Below, in pieces: positions 56,221 to 64,000 of a stretch of 64,000 nt of DNA. Within the stretch, counting starts at the first letter, position 1. Every line of letters begins with the position of its first letter. A program made the position numbers and the translations under genes. Location of the stretch: NCBI GenBank assembly GCA_018806915.1, contig JAGKQI010000059.1:806001-870000 (forward strand). The letters run 5' to 3'. A model generated the notes under the pieces. That model saw only the letters and a list, made by a program, of their open reading frames with translations. It had not been told where the DNA came from and searched no databases. This stretch comes from Phytophthora colocasiae. Lineage: Eukaryota; Oomycota; Peronosporomycetes; Peronosporales; Peronosporaceae.

Positions 56221-57353
56221 CGTTGAGGGTCAGGTCTCATATATTCGTTGGAGAAGAAAGTGGTGCTGATAGTCGACCGTCTCGTGTTCTTCTAATGGTA
56301 CATGTAGCTTTTGTCGAATACGATTCGCCGTCTTCAGCGTCATCAAGGCTTTGGTCCAGCGTTTACCCGGAAAGTAAAGCTGGCCACAAAACGTGACGTT
56401 GAAGTGGTAAAATTTAGTCCCGGTGGTACCTACTTGTCATGACGACCATGACAATATCTGCCGAACGTAAACCGTTGACCCAAGAGATTTTCGCCACCAG
56501 TGCAACAACAAAGGGGAGTCGTTAACTTTGCCAGGTGTAGCTGGTCAGAACAGCAACCGTAGCTTCCAACTTCGTCGATGACTCAAGCCTAAAAGCACTG
56601 CATCTATACGAAGTGGTCAGCGAGAAATAAAAGTATATGCTGGATGTACTGGAAAATGGCACTTCAACTTGATCCGATGATTTGCTCGTTGAACTGTGCG
56701 TTTCGATGCAATAGCCTTGGACACTTACGAAAAAAAAACGCTACAACGAGTGTTCCACGTCGGAAACTATTCAATCCAGGCGCGTTTATCACCGGGAAGT
56801 TAGAGCAATTCGCGTTTCTTGGCCATGCTGCATGAACGAATTGCGTGGATATTGCAGCTAATTCGTCCTCATAGCTTTCAGTGTTGGTTTTTCGATCAAA
56901 TAATTGGCCACGACAAGCTTTTACACATTGTCGCCCGGCGTCCAGCACCTTTCGAATGAAATACCAACAGCTTATCAGCTAGGGTATCGTTGGCGTATTT
57001 CTCACCCAACGTTAAAAAGTCATGGTGGAAGCCTAGAAATGGGGACCGAGGTAGACATCTAAATTTTTGCGGTTTAGTCGGCTACCTACACCCAAAGACG
57101 CGCACAGCTGCATCTTCGCCTACGGAGAGCGAGTCACGAGATAGACATCCAATCTCGAGCGATAGCCGGTTTATTCTTCGATCTCTAAACCCGCTGCAGA
57201 AAACTGCATTCAATAGTCAAGTGGTGCCCGACCTCGATGATTTTCACTTTTAAGTATTTCAACTGCGTCTATAACAGCAGTTATCAATCAAGACAACAGC
57301 AATTACAGCCATTTCTAGCTGAAATTACGCTTTGGGAACGACGAGCTTTCCAG
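56221..57353. other. Intergenic upstream of bZIP gene 3
   Basis: No supported gene. A minus-strand frame of 94 codons (56948-56664) and short + frames lack recognisable domains. It contains a single TGACTCA at 56579. Confidence 0.45.
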
Positions 57354-57535
57354 TACCGTCGAGGGCGCTTGAATTTGCATCAAGCGCCCTAAAAAAATGC
57401 ATCACCGGGACGAAATGATGCATTCGAGCCGGGGCGGTAATAATTGCATAGATCGCAATAAACAAATGCATCATTTCGTCCCGGTGATGCATTTTTTTAG
57501 GGCGCTTGATGCAAATTCAACCGCCCTCGACGGTA
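57354..57535. mobile_element. 182-bp hairpin MITE with TA flanks
   Basis: Two 71-bp arms (57354-57424 and 57465-57535) are inverted repeats with a single mismatch, around a 40-nt loop. The ends read TA-CCGTCGAGGGCG…CGCCCTCGACGG-TA, consistent with the TA target of Tc1/mariner-class elements. Each arm also holds smaller palindromes: GGGCGCTTGA…TCAAGCGCCC and AATGCATC…GATGCATT. The folded RNA would be a long, nearly perfect double strand. Confidence 0.75.
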
Positions 57536-58252
57536 TGCTTTACACCCCCATTGTTTATTGGAACAGACAACGCAGGAACCTACCTGTGGCTGTAAGCCCC
57601 AGCCGTTGACAACAAAGTTTGGTACATCTTAATCAACTGATCGCCACCTACCTGGGACGCACATCGTTTTTATGCAGACGAGTGCACGTTTTGACTTGGT
57701 CAAGTCAGCATTGGTGACTTTAGGCCGAGCTCTATGCTACAGGCTATAACCTGAGACGCAGCAGGCCACCGCTTTATATGATTCCACAGCCAAGCACTAA
57801 GGTTATTTTGTTGTCACAAATGGATGGAGCTCGATCAGGCAAGAACTGTTAGATCAACGCCGCATAGGCTTCTCAGTGAGCGGTCGGTGGATTCACAGTT
57901 AAGATGTGTCGGGTAGTAGCTGTGAATATTGCGCACGATGCCTCACTCCGTGTCTTGAGATTGAGCTGTGCAGCTACAAAGCGGAACGGGATTGTTGGTC
58001 AGGGCAACGCAGTCCAGAAAACCGAGGGCTGCTACATCATGTTCGTAGAAATCGTAGCACCCGGAGTCAAGAAATGTCGGGTTGAACGTATAGTGTACAC
58101 TTCTCTGTTGTTGCGTCTGGTCTGCTGTTAAACATGTTGAAGTTGTCATTTATTATTATTATGATTGGTTAGTTATGTTGAAGTTGTTCGTTACAGGTTT
58201 GCTATGTATAGTGAAGTTCGGGGGTTTTAGTGTAGTGATCGATCAATCTGCT
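57536..58252. other. Intergenic upstream of DRC2, no gene supported
   Basis: Only short frames (for example 57904-58131, 75 codons). The DRC2 frame stays open upstream to an ATG at 58175, so part of this region may be 5' coding or leader. Confidence 0.4.
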
Positions 58253-59926
58253 ATGCCTCGGAAGAAGAGTCTCCGTAACAATCCTCGAGAGAATGTCCTT
58301 CCAGTGCTATTCCACCTCAGTCTGAAGCTTCGTGGCGGTGCACAGCTCGGTAAAGCTGTCAAAGGTCGAAGTAAAGATGGTAAAGGCAAGAAAGACGGCG
58401 GTCGTGAAACTTCAGAGGAGGAAAAGAGACTGCAGGAATCGATCCGACGGATGGAGATGAACGACTACATGAAGCGGCTCACAGTCTCCAAGAAGGCGCT
58501 ACTGCACGAGTTCATGGCCAAGGAGGAGCGGATCTCTCGTATGAACAAGCTCAAGATCCAAAACCACTGGCGGAAGATCATGAGGCTCGTCAAGGTGGAA
58601 GCTCTTCGTAAGGAGGTAGAAGTCCGGTCTCAGAACCACGAGCGAGATGTAGATCGTAAGGACGCGTTGATTCAAATGCTCGACCGCGACTTGGAAGAAG
58701 CTGAGGAACAGTTCCAGATGGCTCTTCGTGCTCATTTACTCAATGTGGACGAGCTCATTGATCTTCAAGACGAGAGACTATTAGGTCTGGAGAAGGAATT
58801 CGAAGCGGATCTACGTGAACTCGAACAGGAATTCCAAAGTGAAAAAAACAAGCTCATAACGCAGCACACAATGGAGCGCAATGAGCTCCAACGTATCATG
58901 CAGGCTGTGGACCACCAGGAAAAAGAGAGGGAGGCTGATGCTAAACAGGAGCACGAGCAGCTACGTGAAGAGATCCGTAACAAGAACTTGGAAGACATCA
59001 ACGTGCTGCGTATCACGCTGGATAGTAGTATCGAGGAGCTCGAGCAGCACTTTGAGACGGCCCATTTGAACTACCTGCAGAACACGGACCAGCGCACTCA
59101 AGACTTCAAGTACTTAACAGCTAAAGACCAGGATCTGTCTAGAGATATCGAACTGAAGATTCGGAAGATCGAGCGTCTGCAGCAGAGTCTCGCGCTGTGG
59201 CGAACCAAGATCGCTCAGAACGTGCGGGAGTGTTCGGAACGCAACAAAGCACTTGAAGAGGAGAAAGCAGCAATCTCTTACCATTTCCAAACGCTTAAAG
59301 GTAAGATGAATCGCATGCGAGAGGATCAACGACGTCGTCTTGCGGATCTTTCTCAAGGCGCTCGAGCAGCTACGAAGAAGCTAGACGCTCATTTACAGCT
59401 GAGTGAGCGGATCTTACAGTTAGGAGAACTGGTGCGTAAGCTCGAGACGGAGAGAGAACGTGTTCTACCGTTCTACCACTCGACTTTAGCGGACGAACAG
59501 GAAGCAAATAATCTCACCGAGAGTGTACGACTAGCTATGCGTACTGAACAAGGCCGTGAAGACGAGGAAGCACTGCAAATGCTGGACTTCCAACCACAAG
59601 GCATGGTCAACAACGTCCCTATTAGCGAATGGGAGTACTTGGATCTCTTCTGGAAGCGCCATAACAAAGTTCTACTCGATGAATTGGCTCTACGTCGTGA
59701 GAAGGAGCGTGTCGCGAATGAAAACCGAGAGCTACAGACCATTCTACAGCAGTATCTAGCTGGAATCTCCGTGAGCCCGACAGTATTGGACGGTGCAAAC
59801 CCATTGCTGGTCGTCAATGGACGTCTCCGACTCCACCAACCTACACTGGATGAGGACGGGAAGCCACGACGCAAACCTGTTATTGATGCCAACCACATGG
59901 TCGAAACCAACCGAGTTTCACGATAA
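58253..59926 (+). CDS. DRC2: Dynein regulatory complex subunit 2 (CCDC65/DRC2) homologue
   Basis: 557 residues from the ATG at 58253 (MPRKKSL…); an in-frame ATG 26 codons earlier (58175) would add a hydrophobic stretch unusual for the family. After a Lys/Gly-rich N-terminus (KGRSKDGKGKKDGG) the protein is almost all coiled coil (about 50-420). The C-terminal signature is that of DRC2: EWEYLDLFWKRHNKVLLDELALRREKE…ILQQYLAGISV…ANPLLVVNG, ending in DANHMVETNR. DRC2 pairs with DRC1 in the nexin link of motile cilia and flagella and is needed for the beat, which fits an organism with flagellated spores. Somewhat longer than the ~480-residue animal proteins. The start is less certain than the rest. 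Its stop lies 32 bp from the stop of the convergent neighbour. Confidence 0.88.
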   Translation: MPRKKSLRNNPRENVLPVLFHLSLKLRGGAQLGKAVKGRSKDGKGKKDGGRETSEEEKRLQESIRRMEMNDYMKRLTVSKKALLHEFMAKEERISRMNKLKIQNHWRKIMRLVKVEALRKEVEVRSQNHERDVDRKDALIQMLDRDLEEAEEQFQMALRAHLLNVDELIDLQDERLLGLEKEFEADLRELEQEFQSEKNKLITQHTMERNELQRIMQAVDHQEKEREADAKQEHEQLREEIRNKNLEDINVLRITLDSSIEELEQHFETAHLNYLQNTDQRTQDFKYLTAKDQDLSRDIELKIRKIERLQQSLALWRTKIAQNVRECSERNKALEEEKAAISYHFQTLKGKMNRMREDQRRRLADLSQGARAATKKLDAHLQLSERILQLGELVRKLETERERVLPFYHSTLADEQEANNLTESVRLAMRTEQGREDEEALQMLDFQPQGMVNNVPISEWEYLDLFWKRHNKVLLDELALRREKERVANENRELQTILQQYLAGISVSPTVLDGANPLLVVNGRLRLHQPTLDEDGKPRRKPVIDANHMVETNRVSR

Positions 59927-59958
59927 CTCTAAGCGTTATACATCTTCTTCTTTTTCTC

Positions 59959-61869
59959 TTAGTCTTCTTGACTCAGAATCTTCCGTTGTTGGTCGAGCAG
60001 CTCATGAGCCTCACGAAGCAACTTCTTTGCATGAGGAACGCGTTTACGGATGATTCCATGACCGTCCACGAATGTCGCTCCTTCGGCTGTTCTCGAAGTG
60101 ACTTCAGAGATCAACGCGTCCAGGCCGAAGTACAGCACTTCCATCTCCTTTGGCCCTTCACAGATCATCATCAACTCACGCTTGACTCCATCTTCAACAT
60201 ACTTGGCCACGACAGCATGGGACATATCTCCTACTACACCTTGCTCTTCTGGTGCTGTGGATAAACTCATTCGTCGAACGAGTCTCGGGCCTTTCATCGC
60301 CAGAGGTGTCTCCTTTGTCAGTTTAACGTTGGCGAAAGCCATCGCATTCGTCTTGGAAGTCGTCGAGGAGCTCCAACGCAACTCGGAGCCGATCGGGTCC
60401 AAGCGAAAGAGTCTCCAAGCTGGGTTTTTGTATCGAGAGCGCAATTTCCGAAGCGGAACTCCAGCTATCATCGTCACGAGGAAATGAGCCAAACGAAGAG
60501 CAGGATCTTCCACCAGAGCGATCTCTTCCAGAGCTAATCGGTCCTCGTAGACCTGGAGCCCTTGAGTCGTGGCACTATCTGGTACTGCAGATTCAGCTAG
60601 CAATAAAGCATGCTCAGCACGTAGTAGATACACTTTAAACGCTCGCTGGATCTTTATCGCAGCTATTTGACGCGCCTGGAACTCACGCACTTCCACATAT
60701 TGCCGTATAATAGCGAGACGCTCTTCAGATGATTGAAATCTGGCTTTAGCGGCTACAATTTGCGTCGTACTGGGGTCGTGTAGCTTCTGATGATTTTTGG
60801 TTCGTCGTATCGACCTCCTGATTAGAAATCCACGTACAAGACGCTGTAGTAGAAGAGCTAAGGTAGCTTGGTCACAAGCTGGTTGACTATAAATGAGTGG
60901 TTTCTGTCGACGTATAGCTGGTCCACCGCCGTAGATTAAGCTCCAGTATCTCCACGTACTTCCGTTCACACTCCGATAGTGTTTTGCCGCCATTAGCCCA
61001 TCTTTCGGTCGACGTACTCCTGTTTCAAGCAACTTCTGGTTCGTGATAGGTCCAGGGGGGAGCCGATGCGTAGTGACGAACTGCTTCCACGCTGCGATCC
61101 AGCTATTCTCAACTATGAAAAAGATGTTGTCTATGTTTCTAGTTCGAGAGAGAATGTCAATTGCTAAAGCTTCTTCCTCCGCACGAACTTGAGTCACGTT
61201 AATTTCGAGAAACGCCATCACTTCGAGCGAATAAACACCACGAGCAGCGAGTAGAGACGTCACACGTTGCAAGTAGTTGGTCAATTGCCTTGCACGCTCG
61301 GCGGGAGGCATTTGCAGTGTGTAGACCCAGTTCCGTTCGGGCAATTGAGGCAGTACAGGCAGTTTGGCTTCCAGTAGTTTGTGTAGGGTCAGGAACTCAC
61401 TGTATCGGCGCCGAACAACATGTCGGCGAAAACAATAATGAACTCTCAGTACGAAATTCGTGTACGGTAGACGTCCAGCCTTCTGCGCTCGCTCCATTGA
61501 TGCGATCGTCACGTCCAACATGGCACTTGCCCGTTGTTTCTGTTCAATGTTGTTCATTTGAGTGTCTAATGGTCGTAACTTGTGGAGAAGATCTTGAGCT
61601 CGATACTCGAGTGTACTGAGCGGAAGTGAACAGAGAAAGCGATACGCTACAGCTTGACGTTGGAAACGTTCATCAGCATCGTCTGTAGTAGGAGATTTGA
61701 CAGCAGCAGGATCGAAAGTCTCCGTTGGAACATGGCTACATACTCGAGTTAGGCAAATGGAGCGAAACTGAGAGACAACCTGATCCTCTGACGCTCCCAC
61801 TGGAAGTTGCAACTCATCAAATGCACGTGAAGTCGCGTCCTTCACCTTCGCAAGAGCTAAAACAACCAT
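59959..61869 (-). CDS. PX-DUSP-IQ-PH-like multidomain protein
   Basis: ATG at 61869, 636 residues, single exon. Residues ~12-100 resemble a J domain in layout (AFDELQLPVGASEDQVVSQFR…AVAYRFLCSLPLSTLEYR) but lack HPD. A PX domain spans ~118-227 with the phosphoinositide-binding RRRYSEF at 153-159 and PP.R..QL..YL. A DUSP domain follows at ~248-325 (VENSWIAAWKQFV…PPGPITNQKLL…WSLIYGGGPAIRR). IQ motifs are at ~338-358 (LLLQRLVRGFLIRRSIRR) and ~405-425 (AAIKIQRAFKVYLLRAEH). The C-terminal ~150 residues look like a PH-type fold (WRLFRLDPIGSELRW…REL MMICEGPKEMEVLYFGLDALI). It probably binds endosomal phosphoinositides and calmodulin-like proteins. Domain names are from motif recognition; the combination is unusual. 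Confidence 0.7.
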   Translation of the reverse strand: MVVLALAKVKDATSRAFDELQLPVGASEDQVVSQFRSICLTRVCSHVPTETFDPAAVKSPTTDDADERFQRQAVAYRFLCSLPLSTLEYRAQDLLHKLRPLDTQMNNIEQKQRASAMLDVTIASMERAQKAGRLPYTNFVLRVHYCFRRHVVRRRYSEFLTLHKLLEAKLPVLPQLPERNWVYTLQMPPAERARQLTNYLQRVTSLLAARGVYSLEVMAFLEINVTQVRAEEEALAIDILSRTRNIDNIFFIVENSWIAAWKQFVTTHRLPPGPITNQKLLETGVRRPKDGLMAAKHYRSVNGSTWRYWSLIYGGGPAIRRQKPLIYSQPACDQATLALLLQRLVRGFLIRRSIRRTKNHQKLHDPSTTQIVAAKARFQSSEERLAIIRQYVEVREFQARQIAAIKIQRAFKVYLLRAEHALLLAESAVPDSATTQGLQVYEDRLALEEIALVEDPALRLAHFLVTMIAGVPLRKLRSRYKNPAWRLFRLDPIGSELRWSSSTTSKTNAMAFANVKLTKETPLAMKGPRLVRRMSLSTAPEEQGVVGDMSHAVVAKYVEDGVKRELMMICEGPKEMEVLYFGLDALISEVTSRTAEGATFVDGHGIIRKRVPHAKKLLREAHELLDQQRKILSQED

Positions 61870-61930
61870 GACACGCCTGCTTGAAGATCCGCCGCGACGA
61901 TTCGCAATAATTGCAATTATTGGATCTTGA

Positions 61931-61990
61931 CCACATGGCTACATTTTGCAACACATGGCTACATTTTGCAGCACATGGCTACATCCTTAC
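61931..61990. repeat. Three 20-bp tandem repeats overlapping the COG6 stop codon
   Basis: Units CCACATGGCTACATTTTGCA (61931-61950), an almost identical one (61951-61970) and a diverged one (61971-61990). The last covers the COG6 stop (61987-61989). They fill most of the 117 bp between COG6 and the start of the downstream PX gene on the same strand, so they would sit in its promoter or leader. Confidence 0.8.
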
Positions 61991-64000
61991 TTGGTCTCAT
62001 CGATCTCGAGCACGGTGCGAATCTCTTCCGGTGTGTGTTGCAGCACCACACAGCGGTTAGACGAAGATGATATGACTTCACTGCTGGAAATGTAGCCATT
62101 TCTTTCGTCCAGCACGAACTCGTAGATGAACGCGTACGTTCCTGCGAGTGTCGCGCATGTGAGTCCTCGAGCCTTTTCGGAAAGCGCAGGCTGCGCGATA
62201 CTGTCGAACTGTGGGAACATGAGCGTCATGAGAGCAGCGCAGAAGTCGCCCATGACACGTGTGATCGTCTCACCGTCCAGTCCTGCTGTATCCGCTGGAA
62301 AAGAGCCTGGTTGCAAGGCGTGGGTCTGCTGGAACTGCTGGATTTGCTGCAGTAAAGCAGACACTCGGCAGCGATCCAGCACGTGCGTGGCCTGCAACTC
62401 GCTCAGATCTCGAAGCCAACGTTCCAAGTCCTGAGCTATTGCCGTGTACCACTTGGACACTTCAGGGAACTGAGCGAGTGGGGCTTGCAGGCAGCTGAAA
62501 TTGTTGAGGCGAAAGACCAGAGCGTCCACGGGGTCCAAACTGGCCACGCTTCGTTGACACATGATCTCCAGTGCTGGCAGGACGCCGTCGAATAGCGGTG
62601 CTAGATCGGCTTCTTTCTCTTGCTCGGGCAGCAGTGATGTCTGGAAAACTTCAAGGAGAGCTACGAGTCGATGGGAAACGTCCAAAGTCACGTGTGTAGC
62701 AGCCAGACTCGCTGCGTAGTCCTGTGCGGAGGTTGCCACGGCATCCACGAGCTGCTGGAACTGACGATGGAACGCTTCGTTGGCAGCTTCACGGCAGTGG
62801 CGGAGCGCACGAGCCACTGCTGCGTGCACCACCAGCTCATCAAACTTATGATGATAGAAGGCCAGCAGATGCACGAGCTTGTAGGCGATAACGATGCCGT
62901 GTGGAGAGCTAAGTGTTTGCTCAACACGAACTTGAAGTGGTCTTGCTACACCGTCAAACGCGCGCCCAACCATGGAAGTGCAGATTTCTTCGGAAGAGGC
63001 ACTCACAGTAGCAGACTCGTCCACTTCTTCACTTGGAGAAGGGTCAGAAGCTGCCGAAGGACTAAACTCAATGTCGCCATCAAACAGCACGCGGAAGAAC
63101 TCGCTCTCCGTAGCAATAGCCTGGTGGACCCACGCTAGCATATCGCCGCAGTATCGCACAGGGTCGTGCGCATGCATTTCAATGGGACGAGGGATGCCGT
63201 TTGGTCCTCCTACAGTCAGCGCCATAATAAACCGCCGGACAATCAGTGAGCGCCGCGACGTCGTTAAACTTTCCTTGCAGTAGCTGCACACGTCACAAAG
63301 TCAGTAAAATACCAAGTTAGATTGGAGAAACCTCACGTACTTGTAGAATTCGGCGCGGTCGCTCAACAGGGCGATGGCTCGGTGCAGCATATTGCTCGGT
63401 TCTCCATCGACTTCTGCACATTTCCTGGCCGTCCACTGGTACAGTCTCTCAAAGCCAGCTTCCTGGTACTTCCCAACTGCATCCAGCAGCTCCAGAGCAC
63501 AATTGACCTCTCCCGAGGCCACCAACTGCTTACAATCGGCTTTAACCTGTTGAACTCGCTCCAAAGTGTTGAAAAAGTCGCCCATAGACTCTTCCGGTAG
63601 GTTTTCGGCATACAAAGCTCGAATTTCATCCTCCGTCAACTGGTATCGGTCTAAAAAGTCCTTAGCTTCCTTCCATTCCTCTTGTACTTTGTCTCTGTAT
63701 CAAATTTAAACAAAATAACTTTAAAACATAAAATCTAATACTAAAAAAAATAAAATGACAAACCTTTTCAATGCCAAAGCTGCAGCTTCTGTCTGCACTT
63801 GTTGGGTCTCTCGCTTGGTGGTTTCTAGAAATCTATGAACTTGGTCGCATTTGCCATCTAAAGCGTCCACCTGATCTGCCAGATTTGAAACTTGTTCTAA
63901 AGCACGTTCTAAACCATCTAGAGCCTTCTGAGCCAGCGCGAGCTGTTGCTGTTCCAGATTCGAGCGTAGATTGCGTCGCAAAGTGGCTAAAGTGGGCGTT
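61987..64000 (-). CDS. COG6: Conserved oligomeric Golgi complex subunit 6 (5' end beyond window)
   Basis: Model on the minus strand: exons 64000-63764, 63694-63341 and 63283-61987; 628 residues are within the window and the start lies outside it. Family landmarks: RRNLRSNLEQQQL…FLETTK (N-terminal coiled coil), VQEEWKEAKDFLDRYQLTEDEI, SRRSLIVRRFIMALTVGGPNGIPRPIEMHAHDPVRYCGDMLAWVHQA (the most conserved COG6 block), then the helical C-terminal half. COG6 belongs to lobe B of the COG tether, which guides retrograde vesicles within the Golgi. Introns of 69 bp (GTTTGT…CAG) and 57 bp (GTACGT…CAG) both keep frame exactly. It is followed closely by the PX gene on the same strand. Confidence 0.92.

Overview
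The window is nuclear DNA of a eukaryote, most likely an oomycete (Phytophthora or a relative). The evidence is: compact host genes with a few 50-70 bp introns, bZIP proteins of the oomycete type (altered basic region plus a conserved C-terminal domain), a flagellar DRC2/CCDC65 gene as expected in a lineage with swimming spores, and a Ty3/Gypsy chromovirus with a second, archaeal-type RNase H. The species assignment is inference; I ran no search.

Layout. (1) 1-26,140: a 25.9 kb tandem retrotransposon array, LTR-internal-LTR-internal-LTR, flanked by a 4-bp target duplication (CACG). Each 12.3 kb unit carries gag, a probable -1 frameshift signal, and pol (protease, reverse transcriptase, RNase H). 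In each unit a ~2.15 kb piece encoding archaeal-type RNase H and integrase is inverted, leaving the chromodomain tail behind on the + strand. Two antisense genes lie between pol and the 3' LTR. The whole element is saturated with GATC. (2) 26.1-45.3 kb: a transposon graveyard. It holds a broken gene of unknown family, a MULE transposase remnant, a 409-bp perfect ACCAT microsatellite, a chromodomain-like remnant, a possible tyrosine recombinase remnant, a 2.3-2.7 kb segmental duplication, an inverted-repeat element with an IS1595/Merlin-like transposase, and a foldback-like element. (3) 45.5-64 kb: gene-dense host DNA. In order it holds PDS5 (+), three bZIP genes (-,+,-), a 182-bp hairpin MITE, DRC2/CCDC65 (+), a PX-DUSP-IQ-PH-like protein (-) and COG6 (-, runs off the window end).

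How the parts relate. The retrotransposon array looks young (LTRs nearly identical) and appears to interrupt a small open frame. The host genes serve cohesin regulation (PDS5), axoneme assembly (DRC2), Golgi tethering (COG6) and transcription (bZIPs). The bZIP pair at 51.4 and 54.1 kb is divergent, and the 2.7 kb between the two genes holds eleven perfect TGASTCA (AP-1/Gcn4-type) sites, although all three bZIPs have lost the invariant basic-region asparagine (Tyr, Tyr, Asp). That combination, the in-frame inversion inside pol, and the GATC saturation are the three observations I would follow first.
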